Positions 7,601 to 15,965 of a stretch of 44,689 nt of DNA are shown here, piece by piece. The stretch's first letter is position 1; each line of letters opens with the position of its first letter. The notes below the pieces were generated by a model. That model had not been told where the DNA came from and did no database searches. It was given only the letters and a program-made list of their open reading frames with translations. The position numbers were made by a program, and so were the translations under genes. The DNA is from Lachnospiraceae bacterium (lineage in GTDB: Bacteria > Bacillota > Clostridia > Lachnospirales > Lachnospiraceae): positions 1 to 44,689 of the forward strand of contig JAFVDW010000119.1 of NCBI GenBank assembly GCA_017478245.1, in the 5' to 3' direction.

Positions 7601-8931
7601 GACACAGCATATTCCTGTCCATCCTCTGAAGCGATAAAACGATAATTTCCTACTTCACTGATTCGGATACTACCGGTATTCACTGCATAAATAGGGAATC
7701 TATCTGTAGTCTGTCCCATTTCTGCCACAGTCATTCCATCCAAAATGGGATGATACTGAACATGATAGTAAAAAATGGTACTTGACTCAGAGATATATCT
7801 TTGATATACCTCTAACAATTCTTCATCTGTCAACGATTCTCTTTGTGCATCGCCATTAGATACAGTGCCTTGCTCCTCACTGCCAGACGAATTCTCATTA
7901 TCTGTAGGCTCCTGATTACCGGCACCTTCCTCATTATTGCCTGTTTCTTCAGAATTGGAGGTTTCCCCATTATTACCAGTGTTTTCTGTATTGGAAGCCT
8001 CCCCATTATCACCAGGCTCTTCTGTATTGGAAGATTCACCGTTTCCGTTAGCATCTTCGTTATTAGTTGATTCTCCATTTTCTGAAGCTTCTTCGTTTGC
8101 AGAATTATTTTCATCCCCGGAGCCGCTGTTATTTCTATATTGCTGATCAAATTCCTCCGGTGTGGGAATGGGTATCTCCGCCTTGATATCTCCCCAGGTA
8201 GCCGCTGCTACATAGGGACTTTGGGCAGGTAATGTATAAAACATTTCATCGTCAGAAAGACTTGCAATGTTCTCCGCTGTCACCTGCTGCGCTGTGGCAT
8301 AATAATGCTGCAACTGAATATCACGAGACAACAAATCGCTGTAGATTCCATCATAGTAAAAATCAAGCAAATAGTGGTGCTCCTTACGCTGTTTTTCCAG
8401 CTCTTCACCCTCTAACTGACTTTCATCATACACATCAAAATAACCTCGCATAAGTTGCTCTGCAAAGGACAACTGATGGTACCCTTCCTTTTCTGTCTCG
8501 CTCTCCTCGTACTCCTCATAAACTACCGGTGCATTACCCGCATTCAAGCCATATTGCGTTAAAAACGCACTCCATTTTTCCTTTAACCCTTTCATGTATT
8601 GGCTGCGTTCAGCGGCTGTTGGACACTGGCTGAGATTCTGCTGCCAACTGGTCCACTCTCCTGTGTCTTTATTGCGCGTGGAAATAGCCGGCTCGTATCC
8701 CGGAATCAAATAACCTATCTCAGAAGCTGACTCATTGGGAACCAACTCCAAAATGGTGTAGGTACGCCCTTCCGTCAGACGTACTTCCTCTTTCAAATTT
8801 TCAATACCATATAACGTGTCCTTTGCCTGCACCACAAAATCCTTGTTGCGCCCACCAAAATAACCTACACTGGTGGCTATCAGGCAGGCAGAGAGTCCCG
8901 CTGCAATTCTTCGCGCTGTTTTTGCTTTCAT
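4603..8931 (-). CDS. Giant secreted protein in the PilY1-like position of the T4P locus (DUF5057-like), ends at premature TAA
   Basis: The product is 1442 aa to a TAA and would be about 1755 aa with readthrough. It begins with a signal peptide (MKAKTARRIAAGLSACLIA, cleavage probably near residue 36). Residues ~285-356 are six 12-residue acidic Asn/Gly/Glu repeats. Residues ~862-967 look like a beta/gamma-crystallin domain: two YxxxxxxG Greek-key motifs and two calcium signatures, NDDVSS and NDQVSS. An EF-hand-like loop DVNADGKFSDTE lies at 1078-1089. A later stretch (MLILGFSDAYGDF to RSVLFAHDT) resembles a glutamine-amidotransferase-like fold. The whole recalls DUF5057-type proteins near Lachnospiraceae pilus genes, from memory only. 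Its place after four minor prepilins matches PilY1, the calcium-binding tip protein of proteobacterial pili. Function is inferred: surface or pilus-tip adhesin. Confidence 0.75.
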   Translation of the reverse strand: MKAKTARRIAAGLSACLIATSVGYFGGRNKDFVVQAKDTLYGIENLKEEVRLTEGRTYTILELVPNESASEIGYLIPGYEPAISTRNKDTGEWTSWQQNLSQCPTAAERSQYMKGLKEKWSAFLTQYGLNAGNAPVVYEEYEESETEKEGYHQLSFAEQLMRGYFDVYDESQLEGEELEKQRKEHHYLLDFYYDGIYSDLLSRDIQLQHYYATAQQVTAENIASLSDDEMFYTLPAQSPYVAAATWGDIKAEIPIPTPEEFDQQYRNNSGSGDENNSANEEASENGESTNNEDANGNGESSNTEEPGDNGEASNTENTGNNGETSNSEETGNNEEGAGNQEPTDNENSSGSEEQGTVSNGDAQRESLTDEELLEVYQRYISESSTIFYYHVQYHPILDGMTVAEMGQTTDRFPIYAVNTGSIRISEVGNYRFIASEDGQEYAVSTSSIYYKGGFINREWFREKVLDMDSQTDNFDDFPVKVVTMTVEELNAYVQNQEGALPPFDLLYINSGLAANGQVGYAAEDGKDISENAEFALIRAITSNQAACLLDAAILYSRADNNVTVRQGLQNTRIFYLSATLSQEHPSAMYDDNGRTGIETLLKNAVSGSERNFVAENVYSFFDPVKLLGDDFAKETIYNKDSTQVKDGFQAVLDEIVAENQYRAADQSGTYKALGTYISRATVIRHVINYKYRRNVAAKKVLNILDIEPAKSSSKEEAEGHLNADMVRSWIGEDPKAENKTTINITRMTTAEYIGKIEDINELYDMVYIGVDREHMNTTRTGSTVFNDSNMDGLIYYHTGDKRYVAMELAGLLDTEYLNSDRRQNVYYYNPTRYGGNDITLEKMNALNAFLDASYPVVVADEFFESPVTLYEDIQYKGYSANLQKGEYTLSNLRDEYHIKNDDVSSLKVKKGYQVTLYQDDDYKGASKTFVWNANPSDNETGDHSDMLPWVSTGNVNWNDQVSSIKVEQISDNIERVVDADHIDNSSYMYQFVNEALKAKRTNFYASSDISANSESFNFYLNRPKVNLENLQVNGVKKDQIYQLDKNASGQYVLSYTFTLTNEGAASNSTEYGCELYIDVNADGKFSDTEKMSDIAVAWNGQTLKSGESLYAGRTYTLTRTVPKDYKGVLPWKVLIIQKNNSRIHNSVQGYTKLMGQPVEVLDIIQICRDTIETPNWWGGKGEHLFNLEELLSTNNNNYYKLVHGGTIDKVWYDGIDNEYDIRVKFYTISQFERAFNANPDILEDYGMLILGFSDAYGDFSKNACIAIQNYIESGRSVLFAHDTLMYWNYDEYRPDGNKRRGITNRNNNDTGITDQYRCSYNLTKQIRGLVGMDRYGVMAEDMGVLRTGTGLNAVDARWDSVVDAGKDMAYTPKDGRQSTVPETQGFTYAIINAKDKHSSGGDSFSSNETGLNYTFTNKYLNIKYDQVYYSDKSNDYGEIPAD
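7864..8079 (-). repeat. Six tandem 36-bp units encoding a 12-residue acidic linker repeat
   Basis: Translated units read NGESTNNEDANG, NGESSNTEEPGD, NGEASNTENTGN, NGETSNSEETGN and two more degenerate copies. The period is exactly 36 bp and stays in frame, so copy number can vary without a frameshift. It separates the N-terminal domain of the giant secreted protein from its body and probably acts as a flexible spacer. Confidence 0.85.
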
Positions 8932-8952
8932 AATTTTCTCCTCCTCCCCGCC

Positions 8953-9468
8953 TTATGGCGTCGTTCCGTGAAGCTTTACCGGATTACGACAGGTTACATT
9001 CTGTGCAACAGTATATACCTTATCGTCATTCTTGTACTGTATCTCAAAGCGAACCGTCTTGTTGACAGTAAGCTTAGACAAATCCACATTGAAATCCTCT
9101 ACATACTCAGCAAGCAACTCCTCATTCGCCGTCTGTGCTCCGGCAACAAATTCTGAATAATAAATTTTATGGTCGTTTTGTTTCCAGGTGAGCACATAGT
9201 ATGTATCCGCCGCGTCATAGACTGTCAACTTTCTGATACTTCCGGAATCAGAAAAATCCACCTCTGACTTGGCGTCAATCAGCAACTCCATAATCTGGTT
9301 GCTCGCCACCTGCGCCTCGTACTGCAGGTTGACATCCTTGTTCTCTTTTCCGTAGTGCCTTGTCGAGGCATTCAGAAATCCAAGGATTGCAACCGATGCT
9401 ACTGCCAAAATAGCAATCGCCGCCACTAATTCAACTAATGAAAGTCCCGAATTCTTACTACTCTTCAT
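8953..9468 (-). CDS. Type IV prepilin-like minor pilin (PilW/GspJ-like)
   Basis: A 171-aa prepilin with a short basic leader ending in SKNSG, followed by LSLVELVAAIAILAVASVAI. This is a class III signal with Gly at -1, Glu at +5 and a hydrophobic helix. The remainder is a beta-rich globular domain. The frame also has a GTG and an ATG slightly upstream (9477, 9474). I prefer the ATG at 9468 because AGGTGAT, a strong anti-16S match, sits just before it. It lies between the FimT-like gene (28 bp away) and the giant secreted protein (21 bp away). The PilW/GspJ assignment rests mainly on gene order. Confidence 0.75.
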   Translation of the reverse strand: MKSSKNSGLSLVELVAAIAILAVASVAILGFLNASTRHYGKENKDVNLQYEAQVASNQIMELLIDAKSEVDFSDSGSIRKLTVYDAADTYYVLTWKQNDHKIYYSEFVAGAQTANEELLAEYVEDFNVDLSKLTVNKTVRFEIQYKNDDKVYTVAQNVTCRNPVKLHGTTP

Positions 9469-9496
9469 TCGCATCACCTATCAATTCCATTCTACG

Positions 9497-9991
9497 TTAT
9501 TCTCTGTAAATTTTTCCTGTCTTGGGCACTAATCTCATAGTAAATGTACGCTTTCCGTCAGACAATATAATTTTCTGACAATACACATCTGTCGTTCCGT
9601 TAAGCGGCTTAAATGCCCCTGTGCTCCTGTCAAACGCCAGTTCCAGCGGTGCTGCCTCCGTTGCATCCTGCACACCGGTATTCGTCATATAGCGCACACT
9701 CAATCCTCTTTTGCCAATACGCACTTCATCTGTTGCGTTGGAAAGCTTTATATAGACCTCTCCATTCGCTTTTGCATAAAGTTTTATCGTCACATTATTC
9801 TTGCTCATCGCTAATAATCTGGCATTTTCTATATTGGAATCCAGTTGCGCATAGCAGCTTTTGATATTCTGTCCTGTCACCACAGACATAGACATCAACA
9901 CTCCGGCAGACACCACGCTCATGATTGCTATCACCACTATCAATTCTACCAGAGAGAAGCCTCTCGAATCTTGTGTAAGCTCTTTGGTCAT
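9497..9991 (-). CDS. Type IV prepilin-like minor pilin (FimT/GspH-like)
   Basis: A 164-aa prepilin: leader MTKELTQDSRG, then FSLVELIVVIAIMSVVSAGV, with Gly(-1), Phe(+1) and Glu(+5) as prepilin peptidase requires. The C-terminal part, with short strands and a late LSDGKRTFTMRLVPKTGKI stretch, is like the GspH/FimT minor pilins that help prime pilus assembly. An AAGGAGGG site precedes the ATG. It lies 24 bp downstream of the giant PilX-like gene. Together with the PilV-, PilX- and PilW-like genes it completes the minor-pilin set known to form the tip initiation complex in other T4P systems. Confidence 0.8.
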   Translation of the reverse strand: MTKELTQDSRGFSLVELIVVIAIMSVVSAGVLMSMSVVTGQNIKSCYAQLDSNIENARLLAMSKNNVTIKLYAKANGEVYIKLSNATDEVRIGKRGLSVRYMTNTGVQDATEAAPLELAFDRSTGAFKPLNGTTDVYCQKIILSDGKRTFTMRLVPKTGKIYRE

Positions 9992-10015
9992 GTCGCCCTC
10001 CTTCTATCCATCCCT

Positions 10016-13000
10016 TTACTTCTTAGACCAGTTTTCATAGGTAATATACTGTGCGTACTCCGCATAACCTTTGCGGTTGTTCACAGCCTCGCTCTCCTCC
10101 TGCATATAGCTGTCACCATTGATAAAATAATGTGCAACGATGGTCTTGGCGTCATCAGCCTCACTGATCTTGGTCTGCAGGATTTTACGCACCTTCTCGC
10201 GACTGGTTCCAATCGTGTTGACACCGGGTTTTATCTGAATCTTTCCCTTAGCTATGATAATTCCCTCAAAGTCTGCTTCCACCTGCACATCGCCTGTTGC
10301 CAAAATCAGGCACACATTCTGCTGATCTGTACCTATTTTATTGTACTTGAAAGCCGTACTGCTCTCATTGTTTACCACAATCGCCCTTATCGTTTCCGCT
10401 CCGTAGGTATTGGTATACACAGTGCCGTTGGTACCCACACCTGCAAACGCAGACGCATTCACCAGATTATCAAATAAGTCTGTGTTAAATACAGTGGGTG
10501 TACTTTTGAGTTTTTCATAATCATAGGTCAATTTACTTCCTAGCGCGCTGTAATTCTTCTGGTAAGTCAACTCCTCACTCGCCAGATCCGCCAACTGAGT
10601 TGCGTTGAGTGCCGTACCATTGTTACCGGCAGCCTTTATGTCAATCTTTCCTGCACTGTTGGAATGAACCATATTTCCATCCAAGGTCAGACGTGAAAAG
10701 CTGTTGCTGGTTTTCATGGTATTCACATACTGCTTCATGTAGCTTTCCAATTTTGCTTGGTTCGCATAATAATACTCCGAGAAATAGCTGGAGATATATG
10801 CAGGCTCCAAATTTACATAAAAGTATACCATACTGGTTCCACCCTGAACCTGCACGAACACTTCCTGATAACCATTGCCGATAGGGTGGTAGTCGCTCAA
10901 GGACTTATTCAGTCCGGTAATCTTTTTGGTCAGATCCACTTCTTTAAAGTTAGGATGTCCTTCTCCCTTATAATTGGTAAACAGTGCATACTGCTCCATA
11001 CTCATGGGATTCTGTCCAAACACAGTCTTGCCATCCTCTACTCCAATACACTCTGCCGGAACCAAATATGCGATTTGGTTACTCTTGACCTCAATGGATT
11101 CTCCCAGATTGACATTTACATTGCTTGCCTGAATTGAGAACGCAGAGGTGCTCTGTGTCTCATGAACATACTCGCTTCTCGCTGTATTTCTGGTTACATT
11201 ATCACTGCCTGTAAAGTTGATGGTGTATGTGATAACGTCATTAATATACAGATTATTGAGCGTCAATAATCCCACGCCGTTAGAAACGCTCATATCCGCC
11301 GTTGTCGCTGCGCCGCCATTCACGCTATAGGTGATTCTTGCTGCTGTGACTGTATATGCAGCCGAGCTTGCCGCCTGAATTCTCGCTACTGCTCTATCCT
11401 CACCACTATAACTCATACTATATGAAGGGCTTGTGTTCATATTACTGGAAACCACCACACTGCTGTCTGCCTGTTTGCTTGCCGCCTCATCATCGGCAAA
11501 ATATGATTCCCATCGGAAACGGAAAAGTTGACGACTCTCATCGCTGTATTTTCCCTCCTCGGTCGCTCTTACTGCCCAACCATTCGCTTCATCCACATAC
11601 AGATATCTATCTGTATCAGCAATCTTGATATAGTAAAAATCATCCTTACCGCTGTATTCAATTTCAAAGTTCATATTGCCATCGCTGTCTATCACCTCTT
11701 TATCCATAAACAGCGCGCTTGTGATATTGGTTCCATTCACCTGCTTACTGGTGATCTGTCCATAGGCACCGTCACCAACCAAGGTAGAATAGAAATAAAA
11801 GCTTCCATTAGCATTACTCTGTATTACTGTGCGCTCCCAGGCAAGATTCCCATTGCCGACTCCGTCCGCATTTCTATTGACATGGGTGGGAGTACCTGCC
11901 CCATTGTTACCTTCGTTGCACCAATAGCCGCCCTGATCTCCCTGCGCTCCCGGACAATAAATCGTGTAATAGCCAGTCGCCAGACGAAGTTTTCCGTTTG
12001 TACTGCCTGCATTTCCCATGCCTGCCTTATGTACATAGCTGTTAGATACCGTGTAATTATATTCTCCTACCGAGTAATTGATGGAATATGACACGCGTAC
12101 GTCATTCTTTAGCCCTGTGATTGTACAGCACATCACATTACTGCTAAACTGGGAAGCACTCATATCCCTAGTGATATTCTGCTCATTGCCCTCTACCACA
12201 TAAGTAATTGTGGCTGTTGCCAGCTTTTCATTATCCGCCCATTCCTGTGCACCAATGGTCAGATACGCAGTCTCCTCATTGACATATGTCACTGTGATAA
12301 CCGGATCCTTGGCAACCGGTGCATTTCCTACTAAATTGAACGTAAACAACTGGGCAGCGCCACTAACCTTATCTCTGCTTGCATACGCAATCCGATTGCC
12401 TGCTGTACCATTGCCCACCGTAACGTATTTATTATTGTAATCTGACAGCAAAGCATACTGTCCGCCATCTTCATTGATGAACTTTAGCCAGAACTTCTCT
12501 GCCGGTCCGATGGTATTGGCGCCTGCCTTCAGAGAACCGTCCGCCTGCACCGATACATATTGATAATGATTACCTGTATCCTTCAGTGCAACCGTTCCGT
12601 CCGAATTATTGATTAATTGAAACTGTTCCCATGTGCCCACATTTCCAGCAGCAGTACGCACCACCACATTGTTATTATCACTGCACCACAGCAAATTATT
12701 ATATTTCGAGCGTAGTGTATATATACCGGAAGGTAGACTTCCGTTCTGCATTTTTTCGTCATAAGTAGGATCTGTAGGTACAGACACATCCTGTAGCGTC
12801 TGTTGGTCATATGACACATTTCCTGTATTCAGTTCTGCACTTCCTGACAGAAGCAACCTCTCCAGCTTTGTCATATCCAAATCGGACTGTACACCATTAA
12901 TCAGAATGGCACTGCTGGGACCACCTGCTTCCGTGCCGTCTGTTCCATCATTTTTCAGCTTCGTCCCATTGCCATAACCGTAGTACTCTCCGCCGAGTAT

Positions 13001-13927
13001 CACCTTGCTGCCGCTTCCTTTCATAATCAGGTCGTCAGCAACATAGGTCTTTCCTTCTGCATCCAGTACCGCACTTTCCAAATTGAGCTTACTGGTCCAG
13101 AGCTCCGTACCTGTCCCTATCTTCAAGCTGGAAGAACTACCCAGATTGGTGTCCCCCTTGACAACTACACGGTCAGCATTTTGAATGTTCCACTGATCGC
13201 CAACCTTCAGTTCCAAGCCTTCCGAGCCCGCGTACACATTGTCAGAAATATCCACATGAACCGCACCGGAGGCACTTTCCAGCTTTTTGTTGGCAATCAA
13301 CGTATACTGAAATACATCCGGCATATCTGAGGGCTGTATAAAGTTCAAATCCGGCGCACTGATACGAATATCCGTTTCAATAACCGACACAAATCCATCA
13401 TCTGGATTTACATAGCTAACCTGTAGACCAGTTAATACCAACGCTACATAATCGGTGCTCACCAAAGGATCCGGCGCATCCGGATCCGGCACAAGATAAA
13501 CGCTCCCGCCATTTACGCTGAGTGTGGTATTGCTCTCCACATCCGCAGTCAAATAGTTTTTTAATTTATCAAGACTATATTGTCCTACTGGACCACCATC
13601 TTCCAGTTTCGCCTTCAAATCGCTCAACAAGCGATTATTGAAACGATATTTGCGGACGGATTTCGAGGAGGTTGAACCATAGTCCTCCATCACTGCTGTA
13701 TAGGCATTCTTTGCAACAACAGACATCTCCTCCTGCAGTCCCAGATTAATCTGTTCCAGAGCTCCCTCTGCCGAGTAGAAGTTATTCTTTGCCTCACGGT
13801 CTACGCGCTTCATCTGCATATTTAATCCCACCATTGTATACAAGGTGGACACAAGTATACTGACAAAAGCGATAACAACTATTATAATAATCATCGCCGA
13901 ACCGCGATTATCTCTTTTGATTCGCAT
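10016..13927 (-). CDS. Giant PilX-like minor pilin with beta-trefoil and Ig-like modules, predicted pilus-tip adhesin
   Basis: The protein is 1303 aa; PilX/GspK-type pilins usually have 150-350. The N-terminus (MRIKRDNRGSAMIIIIVVIA) is PilX-like: short basic leader, Gly, long hydrophobic helix, and an FYSAEGALEQI segment resembling the PilX AAEAAL region. Glu at +5 is absent. Residues ~396-531 look like a fascin/ricin-type beta-trefoil (IYTLRSKYNN, WEQFQLINNSDGTVALKD, YVTVGNGTAGN). Residues ~540-632 and ~820-922 are two related Ig/CBM-like modules, each ending in a YVH motif. Residues ~640-807 look like a second trefoil (YYTIYC, DRYLYVDEANGW, LFRFRW). The C-terminus has beta-helix-like strands (CLILATGDVQVEADFEG). 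The trefoils suggest carbohydrate or surface binding. Domain calls are by eye. Confidence 0.78.
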   Translation of the reverse strand: MRIKRDNRGSAMIIIIVVIAFVSILVSTLYTMVGLNMQMKRVDREAKNNFYSAEGALEQINLGLQEEMSVVAKNAYTAVMEDYGSTSSKSVRKYRFNNRLLSDLKAKLEDGGPVGQYSLDKLKNYLTADVESNTTLSVNGGSVYLVPDPDAPDPLVSTDYVALVLTGLQVSYVNPDDGFVSVIETDIRISAPDLNFIQPSDMPDVFQYTLIANKKLESASGAVHVDISDNVYAGSEGLELKVGDQWNIQNADRVVVKGDTNLGSSSSLKIGTGTELWTSKLNLESAVLDAEGKTYVADDLIMKGSGSKVILGGEYYGYGNGTKLKNDGTDGTEAGGPSSAILINGVQSDLDMTKLERLLLSGSAELNTGNVSYDQQTLQDVSVPTDPTYDEKMQNGSLPSGIYTLRSKYNNLLWCSDNNNVVVRTAAGNVGTWEQFQLINNSDGTVALKDTGNHYQYVSVQADGSLKAGANTIGPAEKFWLKFINEDGGQYALLSDYNNKYVTVGNGTAGNRIAYASRDKVSGAAQLFTFNLVGNAPVAKDPVITVTYVNEETAYLTIGAQEWADNEKLATATITYVVEGNEQNITRDMSASQFSSNVMCCTITGLKNDVRVSYSINYSVGEYNYTVSNSYVHKAGMGNAGSTNGKLRLATGYYTIYCPGAQGDQGGYWCNEGNNGAGTPTHVNRNADGVGNGNLAWERTVIQSNANGSFYFYSTLVGDGAYGQITSKQVNGTNITSALFMDKEVIDSDGNMNFEIEYSGKDDFYYIKIADTDRYLYVDEANGWAVRATEEGKYSDESRQLFRFRWESYFADDEAASKQADSSVVVSSNMNTSPSYSMSYSGEDRAVARIQAASSAAYTVTAARITYSVNGGAATTADMSVSNGVGLLTLNNLYINDVITYTINFTGSDNVTRNTARSEYVHETQSTSAFSIQASNVNVNLGESIEVKSNQIAYLVPAECIGVEDGKTVFGQNPMSMEQYALFTNYKGEGHPNFKEVDLTKKITGLNKSLSDYHPIGNGYQEVFVQVQGGTSMVYFYVNLEPAYISSYFSEYYYANQAKLESYMKQYVNTMKTSNSFSRLTLDGNMVHSNSAGKIDIKAAGNNGTALNATQLADLASEELTYQKNYSALGSKLTYDYEKLKSTPTVFNTDLFDNLVNASAFAGVGTNGTVYTNTYGAETIRAIVVNNESSTAFKYNKIGTDQQNVCLILATGDVQVEADFEGIIIAKGKIQIKPGVNTIGTSREKVRKILQTKISEADDAKTIVAHYFINGDSYMQEESEAVNNRKGYAEYAQYITYENWSKK

Positions 13928-13946
13928 AACTTCTTTCCCTCCAAAA

Positions 13947-15230
13947 TTAATCCAGAATACTTCCCTTCATAGTAGTAAGCAGTTTCTCTGTTCCTGCTTC
14001 GTAAACGGTCACTTCCGCATCATAAACCCGATTTGCCTCATGACCTGCATACATTACATCCCCCGCAAACAAATCGCTTGCTGCGGAGCCATTGTACTTG
14101 ATATCATACAAAACGCCCGTCACACTATATCCCGGATTTGCCAAATTCTGATAAATATTTGTATAAACCTTCGTCTTTAAATCCGCCTTCTGTACACCTG
14201 TACATGTAAAATCAATCTGCAACTTGCAGGTGTCCTCCGTGGATGCTTCTGTCCTTTTCATGTTCACTGCACTCTGTTCCGTAGTCAATGTATCCAACTT
14301 CTGCTTAAACACATTGAGGCTCACCGGGATATTCTGTGGATTTACATATTCAATCACATCAAAATCCGAGCGAGTAGAATACAATGGTGTAAAATATAGA
14401 TAGATGGCGCGCAAATCCTTTGTATACTGCGCACTATCATAACATACTGATTCACGATCAAAGTCCAAAGAGGAATCACCATATTTCTCATAATGATAAT
14501 GTACCGTAACCGTGGTTCTTCCGCTATTTTCGCTAACCGTAATCGTAATTTTCCGTATGAGCTGTGCCGGAACATCTGTAATGGAGCACTCTGAAATTGC
14601 ACTCATAGTGTAAGCCATCTGCTGAATGCACAGAGCATCCTGCTCCTCATCAATAATAGGCATCTGCACCAAATCCTTGGTGTTATAATTCTGCGCATCA
14701 GCCGTCGTGCCATCTAGCTTGATTCGCACATCGTATTTGCTGCCATCTATATCGACATTCTTCATCTGAAAATAGTACTTGGAATCGGAGTTTGCCACCA
14801 ACTCATAGGTGGTACCACCGTCTGTAGAATAAGTGCTGGCATGATCTGCCAAGCCTGCAAACCCCTTCTTCCTGTCTGTCACAGACGGATCAGGGCTATA
14901 CTCTTCGTTTTTCTTTACTGCGTCATAGCCTCCGGTGGCATTCAGTCGATACTCACCTATGGTGCCCACCTGTGAAGTCGGCATGATTCTGAAATTTACA
15001 CCGGGATAATTGAACTGAGCGGAGATATTTTCCAATCTCTCCGCTTTCAATCCCTCCATCACGCTCTGTGCCAGAGTGGTAGCTCTATGCATCTTCTTTG
15101 CCTTCGTATTGGCACTTGCCGTAGTCACAAAGGAGTGCAGAAAAGGAGTGACTACAATAGCAAGTATAATCATAGCCACCAATACCTCTATTAAGCTAAG
15201 GCCACTGTTATCATCCTTTAACTGCTTCAT
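13947..15230 (-). CDS. Type IV prepilin-like minor pilin (PilV/GspI-like), long form
   Basis: A 427-aa prepilin with leader MKQLKDDNSG followed by LSLIEVLVAMIILAIVVTPF, showing Gly(-1) and Glu(+5). The ASANTKAKKMHRATTLAQSVMEGLKAE segment fits the helix of PilV/GspI proteins. The globular part is about twice the usual size, so this minor pilin may also carry an added surface domain. An AGGAGG site lies 7 nt before the ATG and overlaps the end of the pilO-like gene. It is followed 19 bp later by the giant PilX-like gene, the order seen in proteobacterial pilV-pilW-pilX clusters. Confidence 0.8.
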   Translation of the reverse strand: MKQLKDDNSGLSLIEVLVAMIILAIVVTPFLHSFVTTASANTKAKKMHRATTLAQSVMEGLKAERLENISAQFNYPGVNFRIMPTSQVGTIGEYRLNATGGYDAVKKNEEYSPDPSVTDRKKGFAGLADHASTYSTDGGTTYELVANSDSKYYFQMKNVDIDGSKYDVRIKLDGTTADAQNYNTKDLVQMPIIDEEQDALCIQQMAYTMSAISECSITDVPAQLIRKITITVSENSGRTTVTVHYHYEKYGDSSLDFDRESVCYDSAQYTKDLRAIYLYFTPLYSTRSDFDVIEYVNPQNIPVSLNVFKQKLDTLTTEQSAVNMKRTEASTEDTCKLQIDFTCTGVQKADLKTKVYTNIYQNLANPGYSVTGVLYDIKYNGSAASDLFAGDVMYAGHEANRVYDAEVTVYEAGTEKLLTTMKGSILD

Positions 15231-15241
15231 AAAAAAGCCTC

Positions 15242-15961
15242 CTACTGCTCCTCATCCTCATCTACCGTGACTACCTCATTGGGACTCACGCGAGTACCGA
15301 AAATATTATTCGTTCCAAGCTTGATACCTGACATTTCACTCTTCTCATACTGCTTATCCGTTCCGCTCAAGGTAAACAGACGCATCTCTGTATTGCCCAC
15401 CAAAATACCGGTGTTTCTGTCGTAGGACATTGCCATCGTCTCGATGGTTCTGCTGTTATTATCTTCCACAATATCCTTAATGAACTGCTTCATACCATTG
15501 TATGAAAACTGGTTTGCCAAAGTAATCTTCTGGCTGTAAAGACGGAAGGTACGAGAAGTGTTATTCTCTGCATCTTCCTCGCTCAAAGGAACCGTGGTGG
15601 GACCAATTTCATATAATAATTCCGGATCTTCCATACCTACAGAAGAGATAAAGGTATTGGAATTCCTCGCCTCAAGTCTTGCTGCATAGAGCACTGCATC
15701 CTCCTCCAGGGAATTAGCAGGGAACTGTGCAATCAACTGATTGATATCCTCCACCATGATAGCAGACTCTCTCTCATACTTGGGCTTCTCCTCTTGCCAA
15801 GCCTGCAATTCAGCAATCCTGGTATGCAGGGCATCGCAGTCTCTCTGTAACTGCTCCGTCTCATCCTTATAGGGCAAATATACCATCACCAGTGCGATTA
15901 TGGCTGCAAAAATACCTACGATAGCAGCCAACATGGATAATTCTTTCTTACCGACCTTCAT
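15242..15961 (-). CDS. PilO-like inner-membrane alignment protein
   Basis: A 239-aa bitopic protein. A basic N-terminus (MKVGKKELSM) precedes one transmembrane helix (LAAIVGIFAAIIALVMVYL), then a coiled-coil with DETEQLQRDCDALHTRIAEL, then an alpha/beta domain. This is the PilO architecture; PilO pairs with PilN and links PilM to the assembly platform. The frame is open upstream, but the ATG at 15961 has GGAGGAG 5-6 nt before it and lies only 4 bp after the PilM-PilN stop, indicating translational coupling. Sequence identity to proteobacterial PilO would be low, so the call rests on topology and position. Confidence 0.75.
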   Translation of the reverse strand: MKVGKKELSMLAAIVGIFAAIIALVMVYLPYKDETEQLQRDCDALHTRIAELQAWQEEKPKYERESAIMVEDINQLIAQFPANSLEEDAVLYAARLEARNSNTFISSVGMEDPELLYEIGPTTVPLSEEDAENNTSRTFRLYSQKITLANQFSYNGMKQFIKDIVEDNNSRTIETMAMSYDRNTGILVGNTEMRLFTLSGTDKQYEKSEMSGIKLGTNNIFGTRVSPNEVVTVDEDEEQ

Positions 15962-15965
15962 ATTA

